From assembly GCA_034003245.1 (NCBI GenBank), contig JAVEYY010000008.1, forward strand, positions 61,063 through 125,062: a stretch of 64,000 nt of DNA. Direction: 5' to 3'. Below the pieces are notes generated by a model, which was given only the letters and a program-made list of their open reading frames with translations, had not been told where the DNA came from and did no database searches. The DNA comes from Perlabentimonas sp034003245 (GTDB lineage: Bacteria > Bacteroidota > Bacteroidia > Bacteroidales > Tenuifilaceae). Position numbers and translations under genes: made by a program. Shown here piece by piece: positions 1 to 8,413 of the stretch (positions are counted from its first letter, which is position 1; each line of letters starts with the position of its first letter).

Positions 1-566
1 CTGTAGCTGGTCCAGGAGAAATCGGCTTTTAGGTGCTTCATAAAATCCACCCCGTACAGCTCAAGGGCTTTAAGTGCTTGATTCTCCTCAAGTGTATTGC
101 TGCCTCCCACAACATAAATATTACTATCAACCTGCACGGAGGCAAATGCGTAAAGACCTTCGCTAAGGGGGCTTAGCTTTTGGTATTGGAGCTGTGGTTT
201 CAAAATCCTATTCGATAGCACAACAACCTCCTGCAACTGCTGCGCTTTGGGGCGAAGAAGCACTAGGGGGCTGCTGGCACTAAGATCGGCAACGGAAAAA
301 CTTACTGTTTCGTAACCAAGATGTGAAAAGGACAAGGAGTCGCTAGCATTTAGCCTTAACGGCTCTGCAAAGTGGTACTCACCATTAATGCTAGTGGTTG
401 TCCCCTTGCCCAAACTGGATATGTACACGTTTACCCCAGGTATTGGCTTACGAGTCTCCATGTCGAGCACAACCCCCTTGAGCACCTGTGAACCTACCGA
501 AAGGGGGAATAACACAAGGACGAAAAACAGTATGGTAAAACCAACTCTTTGGAAAACCTTGGCCAT
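1..566 (-). CDS. Secreted carboxypeptidase-regulatory-like / kelch-like protein, 3' end outside window
   Basis: The reading frame opens at an ATG at 566 and runs off the left edge, so only the first 188 codons are present. The start is a signal peptide (hydrophobic ILFFVLVLFPLSVGSQ, about residues 12-27). Next comes a carboxypeptidase-D regulatory-like beta-sandwich of the kind found on Bacteroidota surface proteins (GVVLDMETRKPIPGVNVYIS, then TTTSINGEYHF). From about residue 138, the stretch LYAFASVQVDSNIYVVGGS resembles the start of a kelch blade. It starts 26 bp behind the saccharopine-dehydrogenase-like gene and probably shares its transcript. An exported or outer-membrane product is inferred; its function cannot be told from this fragment. 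Confidence 0.75.
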   Translation of the reverse strand, partial: MAKVFQRVGFTILFFVLVLFPLSVGSQVLKGVVLDMETRKPIPGVNVYISSLGKGTTTSINGEYHFAEPLRLNASDSLSFSHLGYETVSFSVADLSASSPLVLLRPKAQQLQEVVVLSNRILKPQLQYQKLSPLSEGLYAFASVQVDSNIYVVGGSNTLEENQALKALELYGVDFMKHLKADFSWTSY

Positions 567-592
567 CGAATTTGCTATTTGCAACAATCGTT

Positions 593-1717
593 CTAGCCGC
601 GTTCGGCAACGGTGTAAACTACTCCGCGCTCCTTGAGGTAACCCATAATAAAGTCGAAGCAACCATTGCTCTCGCCAACCGTTTCGGGAGGGAACACACC
701 TTTTTGGTTAAACAGCCCCTTTGCGAGCAGGTTCACGCCAGCGGTGGCGGTGTAACCCGTTGTTCGCGCCATGGACCACTGCTGGGTTTTCGGATCGTAC
801 TCATCGTACAGATCGTAAACTATGGTTTTACACTTTCCACTCTCCTTTCCAGTTACCTCGACCCGCATAACAGTTAGCTCCGGCTCGTTGGGCTGTAGTT
901 TCCACTCGTTAAAAAGAATCCTTGAGGTAACCTCCATGGGGGAGATATCTACGCCATTAATCTTAACGGGTTCGGTTGAGAAAAATCCTGATGCACTTAG
1001 CGTTTTAACAATATCAATATGCCCAGGATAGCGCAATGTCTTCTCCTTCATATTGGGAATGTGCGCCATGGTTTTTAGCAACGATCTTAATCCATCGGTA
1101 TTAAAACCCTCAAGATCGCCAATGCAGGGGAATCGGTACATCTCCACCTCGCTCATGGCAGGTTTCGAAACTACTTTACCGTTCTCCATGCACCGTGCCG
1201 GACGCGTGTACTCCTCCAGCACATCGATGGGCGAGAAGGGGGCTTTATACTGAAACGGGTAATTCCTTGCCTTGGGCAACCCGCCAACCATGTAGAAGAA
1301 ATCGCTTACCTCCATTCTCTTGTTATGATATCCAAGGATAATATTGGGCATTCCGGGCGCAACACCGCAGTCGGCTATTACTGTAACTCCTGCTTTTTTT
1401 GCCAACGAATCGAGATCCATAAAATCCTCGGGCATAAAGGAGATATCCACCACCGATTTTTTGGCCTCAATACACGCTTTTACCGTGCCATAGCCCATAA
1501 AACCCGGCACTGCCGAAACAACAAGGTCAAACCCATCCACCAACTTTTTAACCGTGGAAGTATCGCTCAAATCGGCCTTTAGGGTTTTTACGCCAAAACC
1601 AGAAACCAGGCTAAGCGCCTCGGCTGAGAAATCGACGGAGGTAACGTCGTAGTCCTTACACAAATCGAAAGCTATGGCACGCCCCACCATGCCTGCACCT
1701 AGAATAACTATCTTCAT
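593..1717 (-). CDS. Saccharopine dehydrogenase-like NAD(P)-dependent oxidoreductase
   Basis: This 374-residue protein opens with a Rossmann dinucleotide-binding motif (GAGMVGRAIA, residues 7-16). The rest of the fold matches the saccharopine dehydrogenase / carboxynorspermidine dehydrogenase superfamily: a second Rossmann strand near VVSAVPGFMGYGTVKACI, the conserved DCGVAPGMPNI, and a long C-terminal substrate domain. Relatives act on amino-acid or polyamine intermediates such as saccharopine, lysine or carboxynorspermidine. The substrate cannot be read here and no lysine or polyamine pathway gene is adjacent. The ATG at 1717 gives a complete Rossmann start. A TATATTTG promoter element lies about 40 nt upstream, so this is probably the first gene of a two-gene unit with the truncated gene at 566. 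Confidence 0.85.
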   Translation of the reverse strand: MKIVILGAGMVGRAIAFDLCKDYDVTSVDFSAEALSLVSGFGVKTLKADLSDTSTVKKLVDGFDLVVSAVPGFMGYGTVKACIEAKKSVVDISFMPEDFMDLDSLAKKAGVTVIADCGVAPGMPNIILGYHNKRMEVSDFFYMVGGLPKARNYPFQYKAPFSPIDVLEEYTRPARCMENGKVVSKPAMSEVEMYRFPCIGDLEGFNTDGLRSLLKTMAHIPNMKEKTLRYPGHIDIVKTLSASGFFSTEPVKINGVDISPMEVTSRILFNEWKLQPNEPELTVMRVEVTGKESGKCKTIVYDLYDEYDPKTQQWSMARTTGYTATAGVNLLAKGLFNQKGVFPPETVGESNGCFDFIMGYLKERGVVYTVAERG

Positions 1718-1758
1718 ATGGGAAAGATTTGGTTAACAATATCCTTAATAATACGCAC

Positions 1759-1766
1759 CAAATATA
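1759..1766 (-). promoter_or_regulatory. Bacteroidota -7 promoter element, oxidoreductase gene
   Basis: On the minus strand this reads TATATTTG, matching TAnnTTTG. It would start transcription about 35 nt before the ATG at 1717. I see no good -33 box at the usual spacing. Confidence 0.4.
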
Positions 1767-1846
1767 ACATTTATCCTTATTGTCAGTCGTTAGAAATAGC
1801 AGGCATTTCACTCGTTGGCATAAATATTTTGCTGACTCACTCAGTG

Positions 1847-1880
1847 TTGCTCAAAAATTTATCTGAATTCTATACCTTTG
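1847..1880 (+). promoter_or_regulatory. Bacteroidota promoter for gpmI
   Basis: TTG at 1847-1849, a 23-nt spacer and TACCTTTG at 1873-1880 fit the Bacteroidota vegetative promoter (TTTG, 17-23 nt, TAnnTTTG). The expected start near 1885 leaves a leader of about 70 nt before gpmI. Confidence 0.55.
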
Positions 1881-1955
1881 CTGGGCTTTTTCGAGCAACT
1901 TTCGATGTGTTAATTTGTTTCTTTAATGTAAACATTCATATTTCAGCATAATACT

Positions 1956-3482
1956 ATGACAATCAACAGCAAAGTACTACTAATGATTCTCGATGGTTGG
2001 GGAATTGGCAAGGGCGACAAAACCGACGTGATAGCCAGCACTCATCCCGTGAACATGACAAAACTACAGCAGACCTACCCCAGCGCTCAGCTAAAAACCA
2101 GCGGCGAGGATGTGGGGCTACCCGATGGGCAAATGGGCAACTCCGAGGTGGGACACCTCAACATTGGTGCTGGTCGGGTAGTTTACCAGGATCTGGTAAG
2201 AATTAACAAGGAGATAAAGGAAGGGCTAATCGATAAAAACCCAGTACTTACAGAAGCCTTTAAGTACGCCAAGGAGAAAAACGTGTCGGTTCATTTCCTC
2301 GGATTGGTATCCGACGGTGGTGTGCACTCCATGGACACTCATTTGTACAAGCTTTGCGATATGACCAAGGATTATGGCCTAAGCAAAGTATTTATCCACG
2401 CCCTTACCGATGGCCGCGATACCGATCCGCAGAGCGGACTGGGATTTGTGCGCAACCTGGAAAAGCACCTCGAAACCAGCAACGGCATTATAGCCACAAT
2501 GGTTGGTCGCTACTACACCATGGATCGCGACAAGCGCTGGGAGCGTGTTAAGGTTGGCTACGATCTTATGGTTAACGGCGTTGGAAAACCCGTAACAAGC
2601 ATCACAAAAGCAATGGAAGAATCGTATGCCGAGGGCGTAACCGATGAGTTCATAAAGCCACTGGTAAAAGTTGATGCTAATGGCAAACCCATTGGCTCCA
2701 TCAAGGAGGGCGATGTGGTGATCTGCTTTAACTTCCGCACCGATCGCCTACGTGAGATTTCCATCGTACTCACTCAAAAGGATATGCCCGAGCACGGCAT
2801 GAAAACGCTACCGCTGCACTACGTTACCCTTACCCGCTACGACGACACGTTTAAAGGTGTAAAGGTGGCATACGAAAAAGATAATTTACTGAACACCCTT
2901 GGCGAAGTGGTTTCGGCAGCAGGGCTAAAGCAGCTACGCATTGCCGAAACGGAGAAGTACGCGCACGTTACCTTTTTCTTCTCAGGTGGGCGCGAGCAGG
3001 AGTTCCCCGGCGAAAACAGAATCCTTATCCAGTCGCCCAAGGTGGCCACCTACGATCTACAACCCGAGATGAGCGCATTTCTGGTTAAGGATGCCATTGT
3101 AAAGGATCTTAACCAGAACCAACCCGATTTTGTATGCCTCAACTTTGCCAACGGCGATATGGTTGGGCATACCGGAATTTATGGCGCAATTGAGAAGGCA
3201 GTAAAAGCAGTTGATCAATGCGTAGGCGAAGTGGTTGATGCGGCCAAAGCCAATGGCTACACCGTAATGATAATTGCCGACCACGGCAATGCCGATAACG
3301 CGGTGAACGAGGATGGCTCGCCCAACACGGCTCACTCGCTAAATCCTGTGCCAATTGTTCTTGTAACCGATAAGTACAAAAAGGTATCGAATGGTATTCT
3401 GGCCGATGTTGCCCCAACCATTCTTAGCATAATGGGATTACCCATTCCCGCTGAGATGACGGGCAAAGTTCTGTGTGAGTAA
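1956..3482 (+). CDS. gpmI: 2,3-bisphosphoglycerate-independent phosphoglycerate mutase
   Basis: The enzyme interconverts 3- and 2-phosphoglycerate in cytosolic glycolysis and gluconeogenesis, using two Mn ions and a phosphoserine intermediate. The 508-residue length is typical of iPGM. The first metal Asp is in MILDGWGIG (Asp13), the catalytic serine in GNSEVGHLN (Ser63), and the second-site metal ligands in ADHGNADN (Asp442, His443) and TAHS (His460). The phosphotransferase domain is split around the mutase domain, as in the family. A consensus promoter lies about 75 nt upstream and a long perfect hairpin follows the stop. The next gene is unrelated to glycolysis, so this is probably a single-gene unit. 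Confidence 0.97.
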   Translation: MTINSKVLLMILDGWGIGKGDKTDVIASTHPVNMTKLQQTYPSAQLKTSGEDVGLPDGQMGNSEVGHLNIGAGRVVYQDLVRINKEIKEGLIDKNPVLTEAFKYAKEKNVSVHFLGLVSDGGVHSMDTHLYKLCDMTKDYGLSKVFIHALTDGRDTDPQSGLGFVRNLEKHLETSNGIIATMVGRYYTMDRDKRWERVKVGYDLMVNGVGKPVTSITKAMEESYAEGVTDEFIKPLVKVDANGKPIGSIKEGDVVICFNFRTDRLREISIVLTQKDMPEHGMKTLPLHYVTLTRYDDTFKGVKVAYEKDNLLNTLGEVVSAAGLKQLRIAETEKYAHVTFFFSGGREQEFPGENRILIQSPKVATYDLQPEMSAFLVKDAIVKDLNQNQPDFVCLNFANGDMVGHTGIYGAIEKAVKAVDQCVGEVVDAAKANGYTVMIIADHGNADNAVNEDGSPNTAHSLNPVPIVLVTDKYKKVSNGILADVAPTILSIMGLPIPAEMTGKVLCE

Positions 3483-3490
3483 GCATATTG

Positions 3491-3528
3491 GGAGGACGCT
3501 TAGGTTAGAACTAACCTAAGCGTCCTCC
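3491..3528. terminator. Perfect 17-bp hairpin between gpmI and the DUF3109 gene
   Basis: The arms GGAGGACGCTTAGGTTA and its exact complement enclose the loop GAAC, starting 8 nt after the gpmI stop. The stem is long and GC-rich at its base, but no clear T-tract follows (TATTC, then TTTTTAT 14 nt later). It may be a terminator, an mRNA-stabilising 3' end or a processing site. The DUF3109 start codon is only 21 nt further on. Confidence 0.65.
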
Positions 3529-3549
3529 TATTCAAGCATCAGTTTTTAT

Positions 3550-4134
3550 ATGATACAAATAGACGACAAAATCCTTAGCCTCGATCTTTTTGAAAAGCAG
3601 TTCTGCTGCGACCTACCCAAATGTCTTGGAACCTGCTGTGTTGATGGCCAATCGGGAGCACCACTCGATCCCAACGAGGTAGAATTGCTCGAGATGGAAA
3701 TTGCCCATATAAAGCCTTACCTTAAACCCGAAGGGCTTGAGGCGATAAAGGAGCAGGGAATTGTCGTAACCGACCTGGACGGCGATATTGTAACTCCGCT
3801 TATTAACGACGAGGAGTGCGCATACTCCATCGAGGAGAATGGCATTACCTTTTGCGCCATCGAAAAAGCGTGGCTCGAGGGAAAGGTTGAGTTCCGCAAA
3901 CCTATATCGTGCCACCTCTACCCTATTCGGGTTAAGAAGTACGCCTCGTACACGGCGCTCAACTACGACCAGTGGAGCATCTGTAAGCCAGCACGCGAAC
4001 TTGGCGCCAAGGAGAATCTTCCTGTGTTCAGATTTCTGAAAGTCCCAATTATCAGAGCTTACGGCGAAGATTTTTACAGCGAGCTGGAGGAGGTTTACAG
4101 GTTACTGCAGCAAGAGAAGAGCGAGGAAGAGTAG
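3550..4134 (+). CDS. DUF3109 family cysteine-rich protein
   Basis: This 194-residue cytosolic protein belongs to DUF3109, a Bacteroidota-rich family with no established function, related to the YkgJ group of predicted Zn/Fe-binding cysteine cluster proteins. The N-terminal cluster is plain: FCCDLPKCLGTCC puts cysteines at 19, 20, 25, 29 and 30. More cysteines follow in DEECAYS, FCAIEKAW, ISCHLYPIRV and SICKPARE, enough for a bound metal or Fe-S cluster. It has no signal peptide or membrane segment. The ATG at 3550 follows the gpmI hairpin closely, so its promoter is either inside that hairpin region or shared with gpmI. A metal-site function is inferred from the cysteine spacing. Confidence 0.85.
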   Translation: MIQIDDKILSLDLFEKQFCCDLPKCLGTCCVDGQSGAPLDPNEVELLEMEIAHIKPYLKPEGLEAIKEQGIVVTDLDGDIVTPLINDEECAYSIEENGITFCAIEKAWLEGKVEFRKPISCHLYPIRVKKYASYTALNYDQWSICKPARELGAKENLPVFRFLKVPIIRAYGEDFYSELEEVYRLLQQEKSEEE

Positions 4135-4306
4135 GAACCGTGAACGGTGAACAGTAAGCGGCTTAGTTGCCTGTATCGTCGGACAGCAGTCCTTTGGCTG
4201 GATGACAGGAGCAGTTAGCAGTTGGCAAATGGTTTTCCTGTCTGACTGGTCATTCAGGCGGGGTCTTCGACCTTCAATCCTAGGTCCTCCGTCTTCTGTC
4301 TTCTGT

Positions 4307-4362
4307 CTTCCGTCTTCTGACTTCCCTCGTTATGCTCCGCATCCCGAGGCAGGCGTCTTCTG
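4307..4362. repeat. 56-bp direct repeat, copy 1, with internal hairpin
   Basis: Identical over 56 bp to 4553-4608. The core CCTCG-TT-ATGC-TCC-GCAT-CC-CGAGG folds into a 5-bp stem, a 2x2 internal loop, a 4-bp stem and a 3-nt loop. The flanks are polypyrimidine (CTTCCGTCTTCTGACTTCC). Confidence 0.85.
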
Positions 4363-4552
4363 ACTTCTGACTTGTTAAACCACTAAGTCACTAAGGGCGC
4401 TAAGTTTCACTAAGGTTAACCCTTTTCAGTCTACAATCTTCGGTCAAAACCCTAAACTCTAAACCTCTACCTAAACCTAAGCCTAAGCCTATACCTAAAC
4501 ACATAGAAAGCATAGCTTACCCATAGCCACATAGAACTAAAATTGTGCTTTG

Positions 4553-4608
4553 CTTCCGTCTTCTGACTTCCCTCGTTATGCTCCGCATCCCGAGGCAGGC
4601 GTCTTCTG
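4553..4608. repeat. 56-bp direct repeat, copy 2, with internal hairpin
   Basis: Exact copy of 4307-4362 in the same orientation, 190 bp downstream. It retains the hairpin core (4570-4595) and the polypyrimidine flanks, and ends about 50 bp before the priA promoter. Confidence 0.85.
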
Positions 4609-4660
4609 TCTTCCGTCTTCCATCTCTCTTGCTCTTGCTCTTGCCATATTCATGCTGTAG

Positions 4661-4691
4661 TTTCCACTTCTCGAATTTTGGGTTAATTTTG
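4661..4691 (+). promoter_or_regulatory. Promoter of priA, placing the start at or near the GTG codon
   Basis: TTTC at 4661-4664, exactly 19 nt, then TAATTTTG at 4684-4691 is a near-consensus Bacteroidota promoter. Transcription would begin about 4-7 nt after the final G, at about 4695-4698. The priA GTG is at 4697-4699, leaving essentially no leader. Confidence 0.65.
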
Positions 4692-4696
4692 CCCTT

Positions 4697-7186
4697 GTGA
4701 ATACTAATCCTAAGCTCTATACCGAGGTAATATTACCATTGGCTCTGCCAAAACTCTACACCTACTCCATCCCGCCGGAGCTGGCTGGCGAGGTTGTACC
4801 TGGTGCCAGGGTTATTGTGCAGTTTGGCAAGAAGAAGCTCTACTCGGCCATAGTTCACAGCCTACATCAAAATGCCCCCGAAAACTATCAAACCAAGGAT
4901 ATAGTTCAGGTTATCGACACCGAACCGTTGGTTTCGAGCCACCAGCTGCGTTTTTGGGAGTGGATGGCCAGCTACTACATGTGCACGCTTGGTGAGGTGA
5001 TGAAAGCCGCACTTCCCTCGGGGCTAAAACTCGAAAGCGAAACGCTAATTACACAGGGCGAAAACATTGCCATTGCCGATCTGATGACCGATTCGGAAGC
5101 CTCAATTATTAGAGCCCTGGAGGATGACAGCAGCATCTCCATCCAGCAGCTTATCGCCAAATCGGGTATACCTAACCCCATGGGGATAATCAAAAAGCTG
5201 CTTGACAGGAAAATTATCACCATCAACGAAACCATTGAGCCAATCTTCAAAGCAAAACTTGAGACCTTTGTTAGGCTTCACTCCCGTTTTAAAGTTGATG
5301 CCGATGTTAACAAAGTTTTTGAGGAGCTGTCGCGAGCCCAAGCCCAACAAAAATTTTTAATGGCATTCCTTGCGCTATCAGCGCATAACAAGGGCACCTT
5401 TAATACCTGGGTAGGCAAAAAGGAACTAATGGAGAAAGCCAACGCGTCGCCCGCTGCATTCAAAACGCTCTTAGAAAAAGAGGTGTTTGAGGTCGAAGTA
5501 CGCGAGGTTTCGAGATTGAAACAGGACAACGAGGATGAGGAAGCAACTCTAAAACTTACACCCGTTCAGCAAAACACCCTAGACACAATAGTCAACGAAT
5601 TCACCGAGAAGAATGTGGTTTTACTGCATGGTGTTACATCAAGTGGGAAAACCGAAATTTACATCAAGCTAATTCAGGATCAGATAAACCAGGGGAAACA
5701 GGTGTTATACCTATTGCCCGAGATTGCCCTTACGGCTCAGATCATAAATCGCCTAAAGCGGTTTTTTGGGAACAGGGTTGGGATTTACCACAGCAAGTTC
5801 AGCGATAACCAGCGGGTTGAAGTGTACCAAAGCCTACTGAACGATGGCGGCCACTCCTCACATCCTGCGTATGATATTATCCTGGGCGTTCGATCCTCCA
5901 TCTACCTCCCCTTTAAACGGCTTGGGCTGGTGATCGTGGACGAGGAGCACGAGAATACCTTTAAGCAGTTTAACCCTGCTCCACGCTATCACGCCCGCGA
6001 CTCGGCCATTGTACTAGCGCAAATGGTAGGTGCCAAGGTGATATTAGGAACCGCAACTCCATCGGTTGAAACCTACTACAATGCGCAGATTGGCAAGTAC
6101 GGGTTATCCTCCATTACCGAGCGATTCGAGGGCATCAAATTACCACAGATTTCAGTGATAGACACACTTGTGGCCCGGAAGAAAAAGTTGATGAAGTCGA
6201 TGTTTGCACCCGAGCTGCTCGACTCCATCGAGACCAGCCTGAAGAATAACGAGCAGGTAATCCTATTTCAGAATCGTCGCGGATACTCACCTTTTGTAGA
6301 GTGCGAGGAGTGCGCATGGGTTCCCCAGTGTAAGCACTGCAACGTGAGCCTTACGCTGCACAAACGCAGCAATCAGCTGGTTTGCCACTACTGCGGATAT
6401 TCAATGCAAAACCCCTCTTCGTGCCTTGCCTGCGGCAGTAATAAGTTAAGCACAAAAGGCTTTGGAACCGAGAAAATTGAGGAGGAACTTGCCATTTTTT
6501 TCCCAAGCGCTACAATTGAGCGAATGGATCTCGACTCCACTCGTAGTCGCAACTCCTACGAACGTATTATCAGCGATTTTGAAAACGGGAAGGTCAATAT
6601 TCTGATAGGAACCCAGATGGTTACCAAAGGCCTCGACTTCGATAGGGTAAGCCTAGTGGGGATTCTTAATGCCGACAACATGCTTAACTTCCCCGATTTT
6701 AGAGCCTACGAGCGCAGCTACCAGCTGATGGCGCAGGTTAGCGGACGGGCCGGACGGAAACACAAGCAGGGGAAGGTGCTAATTCAAACATCGCATCCCA
6801 CACACCCCGTAATTGTTCAGGTAATTGAGAACGACTTTGAATCGCTATTCAAGCAGCAACTAATTGAGCGAAAAAACTACCAGTATCCACCCTACTATCG
6901 GTTAATTAGGATATCGGTTAAGCATCGCGACGAGAAGATACTTGAGGTGGCTGCCGAGCAGCTGGCGCGTAATCTGCGCACCATATTTAAGAATCGAGTT
7001 TTAGGCCCCGAAGATCCCATGATCAATAGGGTGCAAAATTTTTACATCAAGGATATTCTTCTGAAGTTCGAGCGAAATGTGGATCTGAAAAAAGCGAAGG
7101 ATTTGCTTCAGGGAGAGATTGACAGGATAAAAGAATATCAACCTTTTCGTGGAATTTTCATACTTCCCGATGTAGACCCCATGTAA
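4697..7186 (+). CDS. priA: Primosomal protein N' (replication restart helicase)
   Basis: PriA recognises stalled forks and D-loops and reloads the replicative helicase. The 829-residue protein has an N-terminal 3'-end DNA-binding region (YTEVILPLALPKLYTYSIP). A superfamily 2 helicase core follows, with Walker A GVTSSGKTE near residue 312 and the DEEH box VIVDEEHENT near 415. A double zinc site starts near 536 (CEEC, CKHC, CHYC, CLAC: eight cysteines). The C-terminal helicase half has GTQMVTKGLDF and QVSGRAGR. The start is GTG at 4697, because the N-terminal PriA signature follows at once and no ATG lies nearby in frame. The promoter ends 5 bp before it. The gene converges on the lipid kinase with a 10-bp gap. 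Confidence 0.96.
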   Translation: MNTNPKLYTEVILPLALPKLYTYSIPPELAGEVVPGARVIVQFGKKKLYSAIVHSLHQNAPENYQTKDIVQVIDTEPLVSSHQLRFWEWMASYYMCTLGEVMKAALPSGLKLESETLITQGENIAIADLMTDSEASIIRALEDDSSISIQQLIAKSGIPNPMGIIKKLLDRKIITINETIEPIFKAKLETFVRLHSRFKVDADVNKVFEELSRAQAQQKFLMAFLALSAHNKGTFNTWVGKKELMEKANASPAAFKTLLEKEVFEVEVREVSRLKQDNEDEEATLKLTPVQQNTLDTIVNEFTEKNVVLLHGVTSSGKTEIYIKLIQDQINQGKQVLYLLPEIALTAQIINRLKRFFGNRVGIYHSKFSDNQRVEVYQSLLNDGGHSSHPAYDIILGVRSSIYLPFKRLGLVIVDEEHENTFKQFNPAPRYHARDSAIVLAQMVGAKVILGTATPSVETYYNAQIGKYGLSSITERFEGIKLPQISVIDTLVARKKKLMKSMFAPELLDSIETSLKNNEQVILFQNRRGYSPFVECEECAWVPQCKHCNVSLTLHKRSNQLVCHYCGYSMQNPSSCLACGSNKLSTKGFGTEKIEEELAIFFPSATIERMDLDSTRSRNSYERIISDFENGKVNILIGTQMVTKGLDFDRVSLVGILNADNMLNFPDFRAYERSYQLMAQVSGRAGRKHKQGKVLIQTSHPTHPVIVQVIENDFESLFKQQLIERKNYQYPPYYRLIRISVKHRDEKILEVAAEQLARNLRTIFKNRVLGPEDPMINRVQNFYIKDILLKFERNVDLKKAKDLLQGEIDRIKEYQPFRGIFILPDVDPM

Positions 7187-7196
7187 AAAAACTGTT

Positions 7197-8171
7197 TTAA
7201 TCCTCGCTGTAGATTGCCGTTTGCGGGCCGCCAACTAGCTTAAAATCTGCCCCTACTACAACCCTAATACCCTGCGGTACAACACTGAAAACAAAAGGCG
7301 ATGTACCCAACGACTCGCCATCGACCTCAAGGTTGAATGGAGGTTTTGATGTTACTCTCATTTGCCTTGCCTGATACCCAAAAATTTTTGGATGTTTAAG
7401 AATATTCCCATTGTAAAGCCGAAAGATATTCCTGAGAACACTGAAACGGTTAACTTTTTGGATTAGGGTAACTTCAAGCATTCCATCGTTTGGGGTGGCG
7501 TTTGGTACCTGCATCATACCGCCACCATTATACTTTCCAATACCCAGCGTAGCGCTAAAAACCAACCCCCCATAGCTATGGCTATCGATTTGCACTTTTG
7601 CCACCGAGGGTCGATAGGCCACAAGGGTTTTTAGAATGCTCAACAAGTAAAGGAAACGGCCCTGCTCACCCTCCTCCTTTAGTGCGTTTGTTGTGAGCGC
7701 CACCTCGGCATCGAAACCGATGCCTGCGGCATTTGCAAAATATCGGGAGTGCTTAATTCGCGCCTCAAAGTAGTCAACCTTCCCCACATCCTGCAAGAAG
7801 GTTTTCCCATCTCTAATATACTTTACGTTTTGCTCGTAATCGCCAATCACCGTGAACGTGCGGGCCCAATCGTTACCAGTACCCACCGCAACTACTGCTA
7901 TGGTAACATCTGTAGTTGGAACAACCCGTTGAATAAAAATTCCATTCACCACCTCGTTGAGTGTGCCATCACCCCCAACGCAAATAATTTGTCGATTGCC
8001 CTTGCGAATTGCCAAAACAGCTAACTCCACTGCATGGTGTTTCCGCTGTGTAAAGGCAAACTCGAATTTTATGCCATGTTTACGGAATAAAGCCATAATT
8101 TCAGGCCAATCGCGCTCTCCCCTACCCGATCCTGCCGTAGGATTAACAATCACAAACCAGGATTTATCCAT
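7197..8171 (-). CDS. Diacylglycerol kinase-like lipid kinase (YegS/BmrU family)
   Basis: Members phosphorylate lipid alcohols such as diacylglycerol, linking lipid recycling to phosphatidic acid. The 324-residue protein has the N-terminal catalytic fold with NPTAGSGRGERDWPEI, the nucleotide-binding GGDGTLNEVVNG, and GTGNDWART. The beta-sandwich half carries GIGFDAEV, GGGMMQVPNATPNDGMLEV and the terminal DGE triad LEVDGESLG. There is no signal peptide, and family members sit at the inner face of the membrane. The ATG at 8171 gives the normal start (MDKSWFVIVNPTAGSG). It is divergent from parA and tail-to-tail with priA. The exact lipid substrate is not shown by the sequence. Confidence 0.92.
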   Translation of the reverse strand: MDKSWFVIVNPTAGSGRGERDWPEIMALFRKHGIKFEFAFTQRKHHAVELAVLAIRKGNRQIICVGGDGTLNEVVNGIFIQRVVPTTDVTIAVVAVGTGNDWARTFTVIGDYEQNVKYIRDGKTFLQDVGKVDYFEARIKHSRYFANAAGIGFDAEVALTTNALKEEGEQGRFLYLLSILKTLVAYRPSVAKVQIDSHSYGGLVFSATLGIGKYNGGGMMQVPNATPNDGMLEVTLIQKVNRFSVLRNIFRLYNGNILKHPKIFGYQARQMRVTSKPPFNLEVDGESLGTSPFVFSVVPQGIRVVVGADFKLVGGPQTAIYSED

Positions 8172-8368
8172 CGATAAAAAATTTCAGCTAAAATATACAT
8201 AATATGGGTATAATAGAATTGGGGTCGATAACCCGGAGTAAATCTTTCAAAAACTTTAACTATTTTTGCAAAGTTCTAGGGTCTGAATTGTTAATAACAT
8301 GTTGGTAAGTTCGGGGTCATTGTTTATATTAGCGGCCACCAAAATTACGCTCAATCAGGCTCATCGGG

Positions 8369-8376
8369 TAACTTTG
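8369..8376 (+). promoter_or_regulatory. -7 promoter element for parAB
   Basis: TAACTTTG matches TAnnTTTG and would give a leader of about 30 nt before parA. A second match, TATTTTTG at 8261-8268, lies further upstream. Neither has a clear -33 box, so which is used is open. Confidence 0.45.
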
Positions 8377-8413
8377 TGGCCTTAAAAATCAACTGAAACA
8401 AACTCTTTACGTT

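Larger units (their letters stand above)
4135..4660. other. Non-coding repeat-rich spacer upstream of priA
   Basis: This 0.5-kb stretch has no credible reading frame and is compositionally unlike its surroundings. It holds runs built on short degenerate units: GTCTTCTGTCTTC-type runs (about 4288-4320, 4361-4373 and 4599-4622), CACTAAG units (4381-4415), CTAAACCT/TAAGCCT units (about 4449-4500) and CATAG units (4500-4536), plus the two 56-bp repeats listed separately. Such text is known from intergenic regions of other Bacteroidota genomes and probably grows by slippage. Confidence 0.7.

Noticed and set aside
8172..8413. Possible replication origin in the parA upstream region
   Set aside because: The region is short with no DnaA-box cluster; parAB can be away from oriC. 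It is explained by the divergent promoters.
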